DNA from: an uncultured Hungatella sp.
GTDB lineage: Bacteria > Bacillota > Clostridia > Lachnospirales > Lachnospiraceae
Direction: 5' to 3'
DNA: 64,000 bases
Assembly (NCBI GenBank): GCA_910579515.1
Contig: CAJTUV010000005.1
Location: 82,245-146,244, forward strand
The position numbers and the translations under genes were made by a program. The notes below the pieces were generated by a model that saw only the letters and a list, made by a program, of their open reading frames with translations, was not told the DNA's origin and did no database searches. How positions within the stretch are numbered: the stretch's first letter is position 1; each line of letters starts with the position of its first letter. Below are positions 32,868 through 41,567 of this stretch, one piece after another.

Positions 32868-32896
32868 ATTATAGTATAAATAACTTCAAAAGGCAA
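32868..32896 (-). promoter_or_regulatory. Promoter of the P-loop gene
   Basis: On the minus strand TTGCCT (32896-32891) and perfect TATAAT (32873-32868) are 17 bases apart. The -35 box lies within the hairpin that follows dacF. Confidence 0.65.
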
Positions 32897-32921
32897 TCAC
32901 TAATCGACAATTTTAGTGATT
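32895..32921 (-). terminator. Hairpin at the end of dacF
   Basis: Arms AATCACTAA (32895-32903) and TTAGTGATT (32913-32921) span the dacF stop codon; on the minus strand the stem is followed by GCCTTTTG, a weak T tract. Confidence 0.5.
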
Positions 32922-33904
32922 AACTTTGTCATATTGTCGTAAAGGCCTGGTCTGCTGGGCGCTTTTAAGACAACGGAAATATATTCCTTATTATCCAAGT
33001 CTCTGGAAGCCATGACAAGACAATACCCGGCTGCCTGTGTGGTTCCCGTTTTTCCTGAGAAAACCGTCAGCCCCTCCGGCGTCTCCCGCTTCCCTACCAT
33101 GTACCAATTTCCACCTTCCCAGGTCTTTGTCACTGGATTGCCCTCTATATCCGTATAAGTCGCCGTATACGTGGTGGCTCTGGTCACCTCCCTAAACTTC
33201 TGATACTTCAGCGCCTCATTAAAAATCAAATACAAATCATAAGCAGTCGTATAATGGTTCTCATCTGTCAGCCCATGGGGATTCATAAAATGAGTTCCTG
33301 TCGCTCCAAGCGCTTTTGCCTCCTGATTCATCAAATCAGCAAAGGCCTCTATGCTTCCCGCCATATGAATTGCAATGGCCGCTCCTGCATCATTGCCAGA
33401 AGGAAGCATAAGACCATAGAGAAGCTGTTCCATGGTCAGTACATCTCCCACTTTTAAGTCTGCCAGAGTCGCCCCTGCCTCAGAGATCATAGCCTCCTGG
33501 GTCACGGTCACAGAATCCGACAAATTTCCATATTTAACGGCTATCAGAATCGTCATCACTTTCGTGGTACTGGCCGGATACAGCCGTTCAAAAGCATTCT
33601 TGCTGTACAGAACCTGCCTGTCCGACAAATTAAAAAGAACTCCTGCTTCTGATGTGGTTTCCTCAGGAGAAAAAGCTCCTTCCTCCTCCACTACACACAA
33701 ATCTGATGCAAATAACGGTTCAAAATCTATCTCTTCCTCCTCAGATGTAAGTGGAAAGGGCCGTTCTGTAAAGGAATACGGCCGTTCCAAAGAAAGCGTC
33801 TTTCCACAGCCGCAAAGAAGAATACCTGCTGACAAGCAGCAGGAAATCCCCATAACCACACTTCTCCTCTTCCATCCAAGCTTTCTTTGCGTATCCTTTG
33901 TCAT
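32900..33904 (-). CDS. dacF: D-alanyl-D-alanine carboxypeptidase (PBP5/DacF type), probable lipoprotein
   Basis: A penicillin-binding protein that trims the terminal D-Ala of peptidoglycan stems. 334 residues. An N-terminal signal (about 12-32) ends in LLCGC, a plausible lipobox. S-x-x-K reads STTK (PASTTKVMT near 112), S-x-N reads SGN (PSGNDAGAA near 170), and KTG reads KTGTTQAAGYC (near 284). The C-terminal beta domain of longer PBP5 proteins is absent. It is the last gene of the mre-min-rodA-mgsA block. The protein family is sure; the lipid anchor is an inference. Confidence 0.9.
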   Translation of the reverse strand: MTKDTQRKLGWKRRSVVMGISCCLSAGILLCGCGKTLSLERPYSFTERPFPLTSEEEEIDFEPLFASDLCVVEEEGAFSPEETTSEAGVLFNLSDRQVLYSKNAFERLYPASTTKVMTILIAVKYGNLSDSVTVTQEAMISEAGATLADLKVGDVLTMEQLLYGLMLPSGNDAGAAIAIHMAGSIEAFADLMNQEAKALGATGTHFMNPHGLTDENHYTTAYDLYLIFNEALKYQKFREVTRATTYTATYTDIEGNPVTKTWEGGNWYMVGKRETPEGLTVFSGKTGTTQAAGYCLVMASRDLDNKEYISVVLKAPSRPGLYDNMTKLITKIVD

Positions 33905-33913
33905 TCTAAACTC

Positions 33914-34309
33914 CTACTTGTACATCTCCCGCCATTCTAAGTCTCCCCGCTCCAGCGCTTTGACCAACAGCTCCGCCGTAGCCAAGTTTGTGGCAACCGG
34001 AATATTATGGGCATCACACATACGAACAATGCTGCTTGCATCCGGATCTGTCCGTTTGGGAGACACTGGCTCTCGCAAAAAGACCACTAAATCTAACTGG
34101 TCCTGTTCAATATCAGTACACATCTGCTGCTCCCCACCCAAGTGACCTGATAAATATTTGTGAACGTTTAAATTTGTAACCTCCTCAATCAATCTTCCGG
34201 TGGTTCCTGTGGCATAAAGTGAATTCTTGCTGAGGATTCCTCTATAAGCAATGCAAAAATTCTGCATAAGCTTTTTCTTGGAATCATGAGCAATCAAACC
34301 AACGTTCAT
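33914..34309 (-). CDS. mgsA: Methylglyoxal synthase-like protein with changed active-site residues
   Basis: A 131-residue protein of the MGS family (phosphate elimination from dihydroxyacetone phosphate). The phosphate-binding block YATGTTGRLIEEVTNLNV (near 32) and N-terminal LIAHDSKK are normal. In known enzymes the catalytic Asp lies in GG-D-QQ and a catalytic His in P-H-x-P-D. Here these read GGEQQ (Asp to Glu) and RTDPD (His to Thr). So activity may be reduced or different. It lies between rodA and dacF, a position often held by mgsA in this group. Confidence 0.8.
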   Translation of the reverse strand: MNVGLIAHDSKKKLMQNFCIAYRGILSKNSLYATGTTGRLIEEVTNLNVHKYLSGHLGGEQQMCTDIEQDQLDLVVFLREPVSPKRTDPDASSIVRMCDAHNIPVATNLATAELLVKALERGDLEWREMYK

Positions 34310-34322
34310 TCGTCTTCCCCCT

Positions 34323-35447
34323 TCATTCGTTGTTGTATTTACGTTGTAGTCCTACATTTAATACCACTCCCATGCCCAGATAAATACTAAGCAAAGAACT
34401 GACGCCATAACTGACAAATGGCAGCGGCAGTCCCGTATTGGGAAAAATCGCTGTTGCGACAGCTATATTGGCAAAACTCTGAAACGCAATCAAGGTTCCC
34501 ATGCCAATGCAAATCAGCCGTCCTGCCAGATCTTTTGCCCTGTAAGCCATCATCAGGCATTCATATATCAAAAGAAGAAACAAGACAATCACTACTAAAG
34601 CCCCTGCAAACCCCATCTCTTCTCCGATTATGGCAAATATAAAATCTGTCTGCTCCTCTGAAAGAAAATTTCCGTTCTTTACAGAGGCAATCTGTGTATT
34701 ATTCAATCCTTTTCCCCAGAGCTGGCCGGAACCGATAGCCATAATGGAATTTTCCTGCTGCCAGTAGGCTTCCGCATACTTTTGAGGATTAATCCATGCA
34801 AGGATTCTTGTGGCCTGATATCCCCTCAGAAAAGGAATCATTTCATATTGAAGCAGATAAATAAACGCAACGCCAACCGGAACCATGACTGCCAAAACTC
34901 CAAGAATCCATTTATAACTGATCCCTGTACCAAATACAATGGAAGCGATAATCACAGTCGTCACCAAGGTGGTGGAAAGATTGGGCTGCTCAAGAATCAT
35001 AACTGCCGGAACTGCAAATAAAATCAAAGCCGGTCCCAGCACAGAAACCTGATTGATCTTTCCCTGATATTTTTGAAAATACCAGGAAAAGAACAAAATC
35101 AGGCCGATTTTTACAAACTCCGCTGGTTGAATCTGGCCAATCACAGGCAGAACCAGCCAGCGAGTCGCATTATTACGTTGGATTCCCATAAATAAGACCG
35201 CAGCCAGCATCATAAGACACCCAATATAAATCACAATGCTTGTAGACAGCAGTCTGCTGTAATCAATCAGAGACAGGCCCACAGCAAGGGCCAGTCCTAC
35301 TCCTATTCCCATTATCTGCTTGCTCACTTTGGATACATCCTGATTCGTGGCGCTCCAGATAGCCAGTACTCCAAGTCCACTCAAAGCAAGCATATACAGA
35401 ATAATCCGAAAATTGTATCTTCGAAAATTGTACTCAAACAACATCAT
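34323..35447 (-). CDS. rodA: RodA/FtsW/SpoVE-family peptidoglycan glycosyltransferase
   Basis: A SEDS-family membrane glycosyltransferase of 374 residues with about ten membrane segments. Family motifs: NNATRWLVLPVIGQIQPAEFVKIGLILFFSWYF near 100, the LEQPNLSTTLV stretch with the catalytic-loop Asp position read as N (usual LxQPDLGT), GLNNTQIASVKNGNFLSEEQTDFIFAIIGEEMG near 252, and the C-terminal GLPLPFVSYGVSSLLSIYLGMG. Works with a class B PBP in wall elongation. Starts in a one-base overlap with minE and precedes mgsA. Confidence 0.92.
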   Translation of the reverse strand: MMLFEYNFRRYNFRIILYMLALSGLGVLAIWSATNQDVSKVSKQIMGIGVGLALAVGLSLIDYSRLLSTSIVIYIGCLMMLAAVLFMGIQRNNATRWLVLPVIGQIQPAEFVKIGLILFFSWYFQKYQGKINQVSVLGPALILFAVPAVMILEQPNLSTTLVTTVIIASIVFGTGISYKWILGVLAVMVPVGVAFIYLLQYEMIPFLRGYQATRILAWINPQKYAEAYWQQENSIMAIGSGQLWGKGLNNTQIASVKNGNFLSEEQTDFIFAIIGEEMGFAGALVVIVLFLLLIYECLMMAYRAKDLAGRLICIGMGTLIAFQSFANIAVATAIFPNTGLPLPFVSYGVSSLLSIYLGMGVVLNVGLQRKYNNE

Positions 35448-35725
35448 TAAAACATCCCCTTATAATGGAAGCTGTGTATCGGTATGTACGCATAAAGGGC
35501 TGGTATCGTATCTTTGGACTCGTGAGAAGAGACTTTTTTGACTCCCACCTCCATCTCACGCGCATTCACCTCCAGGTATTTTGAAATCACATGACAAAGG
35601 TCGCTCTTTAGCATTTCCAACAGTTCAGGAGTACATCCGGTCTTATCTGCCACCAGAAGAAGCTTCAGCCGTTTTCTGGCCACTTCTCCCGACCGTTTCC
35701 TTCGTAAATCAGGAATCCAGTTCAT
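35447..35725 (-). CDS. minE: Cell division topological factor MinE
   Basis: A 92-residue MinE: the N-terminal MinD-contacting part (RKRLKLLLVADKTGCTPELLEMLKSDLCHVISKYLEV) and a short C-terminal topological domain (MEVGVKKVSSHESKDTIPALYAYIPI). It drives MinD off the membrane and sets up oscillation. Presence of MinE (rather than DivIVA-MinJ alone) is usual in clostridia. It follows minD by 10 bases and its stop overlaps the rodA start. Confidence 0.92.
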   Translation of the reverse strand: MNWIPDLRRKRSGEVARKRLKLLLVADKTGCTPELLEMLKSDLCHVISKYLEVNAREMEVGVKKVSSHESKDTIPALYAYIPIHSFHYKGMF

Positions 35726-35735
35726 GACCTCCCTC

Positions 35736-36527
35736 CTAAGCCCGTTTCAAAAGCCCCGTAAGCCTGGAAAACAGGTTTCGGGTTACATCAGGCAGATAAA
35801 GAGGAATATCTTCCCCTAAAAGCCTTTTGCAAATATCCAGGTATGCCTGTCCAGCCGGAGTGTCCATCCCAGCTAAAGGCTCTCCTTGATTTGTAGAAAT
35901 CACAATGGATTCGTCGTCTGGAATGGCTCCCAGAAGAGGAACTGCCAGAATGTCCACCACGTCGTCTACAGACATCATATCGCCTCTTCGTACCATATCG
36001 AGCCGTACTCTGTTGACAATCAGATGGATACTGCTGATATCTTCATTGTCCAAAAGCCCTACAATCCGATCCGCGTCCCGAATGGCCGAAACCTCCGGTG
36101 TTGTCACAACCAGGGCCCTGTCCGCTCCTGCGATTGCATTCTTAAAGCCCTGCTCGATACCAGCCGGACAATCTAACAGTATGTAATCAAAATCGTCTCG
36201 TAAATCGTCTATCAATTTTATCATCTGTTCAGGATTTACTGCTGTTTTATCCCTGGTCTGCGCCGAAGGGAGTAAATACAGGTTCGGGTATCTTTTGTCT
36301 CTAATCAGGGCCTGCTTCATTCTGCAGTTTCCTTCCACCACATCTACCAGGTTGTACACAATCCGGTTTTCCAGTCCCATGACCACGTCCAAGTTTCGGA
36401 GGCCGATATCCGTATCAATCATGACCACCCTTTTCCCTAACATGGCCAGGCCGGTACCGAGATTGGCAGAAGTCGTGGTTTTTCCCACCCCGCCTTTTCC
36501 GGAGGTAATAACAATGACTTCACTCAT
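35736..36527 (-). CDS. minD: Septum site-determining ATPase MinD
   Basis: A membrane-cycling ParA-like ATPase of 263 residues. Deviant Walker A VITSGKGGVGKTTTSANLG at the N-terminus, Walker A' MIDTDIGLRNLDVVMGLE, Walker B YILLDCPAGIEQGF near 120, and a C-terminal amphipathic helix for membrane binding (residues about 250-263, LFSRLTGLLKR). Recruits MinC and is released by MinE, both encoded next to it. Confidence 0.97.
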   Translation of the reverse strand: MSEVIVITSGKGGVGKTTTSANLGTGLAMLGKRVVMIDTDIGLRNLDVVMGLENRIVYNLVDVVEGNCRMKQALIRDKRYPNLYLLPSAQTRDKTAVNPEQMIKLIDDLRDDFDYILLDCPAGIEQGFKNAIAGADRALVVTTPEVSAIRDADRIVGLLDNEDISSIHLIVNRVRLDMVRRGDMMSVDDVVDILAVPLLGAIPDDESIVISTNQGEPLAGMDTPAGQAYLDICKRLLGEDIPLYLPDVTRNLFSRLTGLLKRA

Positions 36528-36596
36528 GTTTCCTTCCTCCCACAGATAATGCCTGACACTACCATTGTACCTTATATTTTATAATATTTCCAGTAT

Positions 36597-37262
36597 TTAA
36601 TTAAATTTTAATCGCTGGAAAATATTTTTTTTCATAGACTTAACACTCAGCTCTCCATTTTCGACAGAGACCGTCACAGGCCCCTTTGCAAGGCGCTTTC
36701 CTTTCTCGGTAAACTGATTGACGCAGTCCCCGATTTTTAACTGAGTAGGCGCCATTTCTAAGGCCGCGATCACCGTATCCTCATTTCCCGACGCTCCGGC
36801 AGTCACGCTTCCGTTTAAATTGCCTAAAACCACTACATTGCCTTTGGCGATCACTCTTCCTCCCCGCTCCACATCGCCGATGATCACGATACTGGTTTCG
36901 GATTCCAGATGTTCCCCGTCTTTTAGATTCCCGCGGAAAAACTGACCCGTTGTGGCGGCCAGCTCCATCAGTTTTTCATTTAACGCCTTCTCACAGCGCT
37001 TGATTCGGTTTGCATCCTGATCCACCAGACACAAAATCTCAATCTGGGAATTTTCTGTAATCACATTGACAATGGAAAACTCCTGCTCTGGCGTAAGCGG
37101 CCTTCCGGCCAGGGTAAGAGTCATCTGTACCGAACCCCAGAATTTGGTGCTCTCCTCGAATTTCGTGGCAATATCCTGAAGCAGAGTCTCAAAAGGAACC
37201 CCCGGATCCAGGATTACGGTCATTCCGTATTTATTGCCTTTAATCACCACCGTATTCTTCAT
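36597..37262 (-). CDS. minC: Septum site-determining protein MinC
   Basis: FtsZ assembly inhibitor of 221 residues. The N-terminal domain (about 1-100) precedes the beta-helical C-terminal domain with GDVERGGRVIAKGNVVVLGNLNGSVTAGASGNEDTVIAALEMAPTQLKIGD, the MinD-binding signature. It is followed by 69 bases before minD and separated from the PBP2 gene by a large stem-loop. Confidence 0.94.
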   Translation of the reverse strand: MKNTVVIKGNKYGMTVILDPGVPFETLLQDIATKFEESTKFWGSVQMTLTLAGRPLTPEQEFSIVNVITENSQIEILCLVDQDANRIKRCEKALNEKLMELAATTGQFFRGNLKDGEHLESETSIVIIGDVERGGRVIAKGNVVVLGNLNGSVTAGASGNEDTVIAALEMAPTQLKIGDCVNQFTEKGKRLAKGPVTVSVENGELSVKSMKKNIFQRLKFN

Positions 37263-37289
37263 AATACACCACCCTTTATTTTATACTAA

Positions 37290-37328
37290 GATGTTGGGGA
37301 CTTCGCTGGGGCTTTTGCCCCCAACATC
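37290..37328 (-). terminator. Strong stem-loop between the PBP2 gene and minC
   Basis: Arms GATGTTGGGG (37290-37299) and CCCCAACATC (37319-37328) enclose GGGGC-TTTT-GCCCC, so two nested stems are possible. There is no T run after it on the minus strand. It lies 3 bases past the PBP2 stop and may be an mRNA-processing or 3' protection element separating mre-mrd from min. Confidence 0.6.
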
Positions 37329-37331
37329 ATA

Positions 37332-40208
37332 TTAATCCCCAATTACAATCTGCGAAGCTTCCAGAGCCCCTGTATTCAAAATATATTCCAGATCCGTGTA
37401 TCCATAATACAGCCTGTATATATTTTTTGCGGCTGTAGCAGCGTTGGAAGAAGTATAGCCATAGGGGATATTCACTGTAACGCTGATCTCCGGCCTGGAA
37501 TAAGGGCCATAGGAAATAAACCACGCATGGTTCGCCCTGGTATTCTCCTGGGCGGTTCCTGTCTTCCCCGCGATCTCTACCTCCAGGTCGCGGAACAGCC
37601 TGGAACTGCTGACCACCTGACGCATCCCTGTCTGAACTGCATCCCAGGTCGCCGGATCAATGTCCACGTGGTTGGAAATCTCCGGCGTGTTGTCCTTCAC
37701 CACTGTGCCGTCAGAAGACACAATCTTGTCAATCAGGCTTATCTCGTATACATTTCCTCTGTTTGCCAGAGCAGTCACATACCTTGCCATCTGTACATTG
37801 GTATAAGAATGTGTTCCCTGTCCCATAGCGGAACGCTCTGGGTCCTCTGTAGACAATTTGGGAGAATTCTCTGAAATTTCAATGCCGGACGTGTGATCCA
37901 GGCCAAACATGGTAGCGTATTCCCGAATCGTTTCCAGTCCTCTTTCCGTGGAATAGACTCCTGCCTCATCTGTGGAAAGACGGTGGGCCATTTCTGAGAA
38001 AAAGCTGTTGCAGGAATTCTGAATTCCTTCCACAAGAGTTAGTTTTCCGTGATGCCCAGGATAAATCCAGCATCGAATCGGAATCGAAATCTCTTCATAG
38101 ATCCCTGTACATTCCACAGGGTCTGTAGTGGAAACCACGCCTTCCTCCAAAGCGGCAATCGCTGTAATCGGCTTAAAGGTAGAGCCGGGAGCCTTTAACA
38201 CCTGGGTCGCATTATTGTACAGAGGAAGGGACAAATCATTGTTTAATTTACTGTAATAAGCCGCATCCACAGTACCAGACAATAAGTTATTGTCATAGCT
38301 TGGGTAGGTGACAATGGCCTTTACCTTTCCTGTATTCACATCCACCACCGTACATCCTGCCGTACAGGGGTCCAGGGCAAGCTGAGCCGGCGTGATTTCA
38401 ATCTTGGAAATCCGCTCCTTTAAAAAGGTATAGGCATAATCCGTTCCGTTGACAGTCAGAAGATTCACCTGCTCCTCATCGTAGGAAAGGGCTCCCTGGG
38501 AATATAAAGCCAGACACAGCTCTCTTCCAGTAATCACGTCCTGATCCACCAGATATCGGTAGATTCGTTTCGTAAACTTCGTATCCTCTCTCAGCTGTTC
38601 CAGGATAAAATTTACAATCGCTTCAAAGCTGTCGTCCGCATTAGAATATTTGCTGGAAATCTCCAGCTTGGTAGTGTCGATCCAGCTGTTTGAGATTCCA
38701 CTGTAAAGGAAATCTCTTAGACTGATGGATTCCTCCTTCCACGCTTTAGCCTCTGGACTTTCCTTGTCAATCTTATCCCTCTGGATAATCCCAATGGTGG
38801 AATCCGACAGATAAGTATAGATATAATACATGTAGGAATTCATATCCTCTGGAAGCTGCGACATGGAAGGGGCCGCCGGATCATGCAGCTGTTGTCTGAC
38901 AGATTCTAAAATCTGCTCTCTGGAATTTAAAAATTTCTGATGAATCTGTTTTTCAATCTCTCCAGCCTCTGGCCCTTCCATATGTTTCAGGGAAAGGACA
39001 TTGTTATTAATCAGCTGATAATATGCATCCTTAATCGGAATCTTTTTCTTACTGGAATCTCGGTTTTCCGCTTCTGTCACATCTCGATTGACTAACTGTC
39101 CCACCAAAATTCCTGCAAGCTGCTGTTCCAAAAGGTGATAAATTCCAATCTGAAGATTGGTGTCAATGGTCATATAAATATCGTTTCCTGCCACTGGCTC
39201 CGTTCCGTTCTCATCTTCCTTTAAGATACGCCCCCGAATATCCACATACAGATTTCGGACTCCCTTTTTTCCCTGAAGCTCCTGCTCCATGGACGCCTCG
39301 ATGCCGATTCTTCCCACAACGTCATTGGCGTCGTAGCTTTCGTCAAGTTTTTTGAGCTCCTCTAACTGGTCTGACTGTACCTTTCCTGTGTAACCGATAA
39401 TCGGAGCAAAATAAACGCTGTTATTGTATACGCGGGTGGTTGACTCTTCAATAGCAACGCCCTGAAGGTCTGCCAGATTCTCTTCAATCTCTGTCACGGT
39501 TTCCTCTGAAATATTGGAGGCAACCACTGTGCTCTCATACTTCTGGTACTCGGTCTTGGACATGGTATATCGAATATTGGCTATCTGAAGAGCCTCCTTG
39601 TCTGACAAAATCATAGGGTTTCCCCTGTCGTCTTTGAGCCTGTCCAGCGCATATCGTTTCGGGCTCCTTAACTGGTCGAACACCTCTCTGGCCGTTACGT
39701 TTGAAGGATACAGCCCCTTCTCGTCATCCAGATCATCCACTGTAGTCAGGCCGTAAAAGTCTCTTAAAAACCGTTTTCTGGCGGCCTCTGACGAAGTGGT
39801 GTACACCAGATCTCCGTTCTCATCTATAGCGATTTCCAGCTTTCCTTCCACAGTCTCCCCATGTCTTTCCAGAATCTGAATCAGCCGGAATATCATCAGA
39901 TTTCTGGTCTGATCACTGGTATAGGCTCCTGTGTCCTGAATTGTTACCGAATACGCCAGTTTGTTATAAGCCAGCACTCTTCCATTGCAGTCATAAATGT
40001 TTCCTCTGGTTCCAGGGGTGTAAACTGTCTTCTGAATCTTGGAAACGTATCGGGTCAAATAATCCTCTCCATTGACGATCTGCAAGTCAAACAGTTTTCC
40101 CACCAGCACGCAGAACATAAGCGTAAAAATAATAGCCAGCGCAAAGATTCTGGAATTGATGACTCTCCCCAAAAGTTCCTTTAAAATTTCTAAGATGTCT
40201 CTAAACAA
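37332..40208 (-). CDS. mrdA: Class B penicillin-binding protein 2 with a long insert, TTG start
   Basis: Elongation-specific peptidoglycan transpeptidase, about 958 residues, much longer than the usual 600-700. An N-terminal membrane segment (RIFALAIIFTLMFCVLVGKLFDLQ) is followed by the pedestal domain and the transpeptidase domain with S-x-x-K in PGSTFKPIT (near 670), S-x-N in QNSCNSFFSE (near 730) and KTG in AGKTGTAQE (near 880). Between the first transpeptidase helix (DTNLQIGIYHLLEQQL) and CTVVDVNTGKVKAIV lies a mostly helical insert of about 240 residues. A TTG at 40208 with AGGAGAG ten bases upstream is preferred to the TTG at 40232, whose site is too close. Confidence 0.9.
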   Translation of the reverse strand: MFRDILEILKELLGRVINSRIFALAIIFTLMFCVLVGKLFDLQIVNGEDYLTRYVSKIQKTVYTPGTRGNIYDCNGRVLAYNKLAYSVTIQDTGAYTSDQTRNLMIFRLIQILERHGETVEGKLEIAIDENGDLVYTTSSEAARKRFLRDFYGLTTVDDLDDEKGLYPSNVTAREVFDQLRSPKRYALDRLKDDRGNPMILSDKEALQIANIRYTMSKTEYQKYESTVVASNISEETVTEIEENLADLQGVAIEESTTRVYNNSVYFAPIIGYTGKVQSDQLEELKKLDESYDANDVVGRIGIEASMEQELQGKKGVRNLYVDIRGRILKEDENGTEPVAGNDIYMTIDTNLQIGIYHLLEQQLAGILVGQLVNRDVTEAENRDSSKKKIPIKDAYYQLINNNVLSLKHMEGPEAGEIEKQIHQKFLNSREQILESVRQQLHDPAAPSMSQLPEDMNSYMYYIYTYLSDSTIGIIQRDKIDKESPEAKAWKEESISLRDFLYSGISNSWIDTTKLEISSKYSNADDSFEAIVNFILEQLREDTKFTKRIYRYLVDQDVITGRELCLALYSQGALSYDEEQVNLLTVNGTDYAYTFLKERISKIEITPAQLALDPCTAGCTVVDVNTGKVKAIVTYPSYDNNLLSGTVDAAYYSKLNNDLSLPLYNNATQVLKAPGSTFKPITAIAALEEGVVSTTDPVECTGIYEEISIPIRCWIYPGHHGKLTLVEGIQNSCNSFFSEMAHRLSTDEAGVYSTERGLETIREYATMFGLDHTSGIEISENSPKLSTEDPERSAMGQGTHSYTNVQMARYVTALANRGNVYEISLIDKIVSSDGTVVKDNTPEISNHVDIDPATWDAVQTGMRQVVSSSRLFRDLEVEIAGKTGTAQENTRANHAWFISYGPYSRPEISVTVNIPYGYTSSNAATAAKNIYRLYYGYTDLEYILNTGALEASQIVIGD

Positions 40209-40731
40209 TGGTGGTATCTCTCCTACTCTCAAACTCCTTTAGCTTCTGGTTAATGTAGAGAATCAGGCGGTAAAGGAATAATGTGGTGACAACCGTAAAA
40301 ATGATTTCCGGAAGCATTAAGTGACGAAAATAGTAAAATAGATTGAGCCTTCCTCGGATTAAAAAACGGAACACATAAATATACATATTATACGCCAGTT
40401 CGTTAATCACGCTCAAAATGAGCGGAAGGGTGATGTACTCTTCATAATAATATTTGGTACAGATTCCATTGATATATCCTACATAAATGTAAAACAGGGT
40501 ATAAAAGCCAAAAGGACCGCTGTAAAATAAATCCAACAGAAGTCCGGCCAGCACTCCGTATCCCATGCCTGCCCGCTGTCCCTGAATAAACCCAAAAGAA
40601 AATGTAAGAATCAGTAAAAGATTGGGCGAAGAGGACAGAAACGGTATCAATGGAAACACACAGTTTTGTATGGTAAAGGCGGTAATAATCAGGGCAAGAT
40701 TGATGATCATGCGCTTAAATTTAATGCTCAT
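40201..40731 (-). CDS. mreD: Rod shape-determining protein MreD
   Basis: A small integral membrane protein of 176 residues with five or six hydrophobic segments; part of the Rod complex with MreC, RodA and PBP2. Family pattern: LALIITAFTIQNCVFP near the start, LSSSPNLLLILTFSFGFIQGQRAGMGYGVLAGLLLDLFYSGPFGFYTLFYIYVGYINGI. It overlaps mreC by four bases and the PBP2 gene by eight. Confidence 0.9.
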   Translation of the reverse strand: MSIKFKRMIINLALIITAFTIQNCVFPLIPFLSSSPNLLLILTFSFGFIQGQRAGMGYGVLAGLLLDLFYSGPFGFYTLFYIYVGYINGICTKYYYEEYITLPLILSVINELAYNMYIYVFRFLIRGRLNLFYYFRHLMLPEIIFTVVTTLFLYRLILYINQKLKEFESRRDTTIV

Positions 40732-41567
40732 GGTTCTTCCTCCAGCTCTTTTACCTCTGTGATAATCAGCACTTCCCTCAGATTATGAAACTGAGCCGCG
40801 GGAATCAAATATCCAGAGCTGGTCAACTGGTTATTGTCTAGGGTAATATTAGTTGCATACCCCACCAGGATACCCGGAAGAAACTTGGAACTGATATTGG
40901 AGGTAACAATCCTGTCTCCTTCCTTTACATCCGCTCCCTTTTGAATGTTGGTAATCCGAAGCCTTCCCTCTACATACAGAGTCAAATCGCCGCCTACAAT
41001 ACAGGTGTCTCCAGACTGAAGAGCCATAGAGCCCACTCTGCTGGAATCATCAATAATCGCTCTCACAGTGGCGTAATGAGCCCCCACATCTGTGACAATT
41101 CCCACTAATCCGCCTCCGGCCAGCACATTATTCCCCACAGAAATTCCGTCTGCGGCTCCTTTGTCCACCCGAAATACCTGAAACCAGTCTCCAGAATCAT
41201 TTGCAATCACCCTGGCCGCTGTTTTCTCATACTGCATGTATTCCTGATCCAAATTGTACAGCTCTCTCAAACGCTCCAGCTCGAATCGTTCTGCAGACAG
41301 CCGGTTATTTTCCTCTGTCAGCCTGTCGATCTCCTTTTGCAGCCGTTCATTTTCCTGAAGAGCAGTCTTTAACTTGGTATAATCCGCCAACTCCTCATAA
41401 ATCATAACGCCTACCCGATTAACGCCAGACTGAATCGGAATCAGCACATACCCAACGCCTGTCCTTAACGGCGCCAGCCAGCCGTCGGAAAATGAGGTGA
41501 CTCCAATTAAAACAACACAAAATATGGTAAGAATAACCAATACATAACGATTATATTTCGATTCCAT
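40728..41567 (-). CDS. mreC: Rod shape-determining protein MreC
   Basis: A bitopic membrane protein (279 residues): one membrane segment near 8-26, a coiled coil (about 65-105, TALQENERLQKEIDRLTEENNRLSAERFELERLREL), then beta domains with DSGDWFQVFRVDKGAADGISVGNNVLAGGGLVGIVTDVGAHYATVRAIIDDSSRVG. Organises the elongation complex outside the membrane. It follows radC by one base; no mreB is in the window. Confidence 0.94.
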   Translation of the reverse strand: MESKYNRYVLVILTIFCVVLIGVTSFSDGWLAPLRTGVGYVLIPIQSGVNRVGVMIYEELADYTKLKTALQENERLQKEIDRLTEENNRLSAERFELERLRELYNLDQEYMQYEKTAARVIANDSGDWFQVFRVDKGAADGISVGNNVLAGGGLVGIVTDVGAHYATVRAIIDDSSRVGSMALQSGDTCIVGGDLTLYVEGRLRITNIQKGADVKEGDRIVTSNISSKFLPGILVGYATNITLDNNQLTSSGYLIPAAQFHNLREVLIITEVKELEEEP

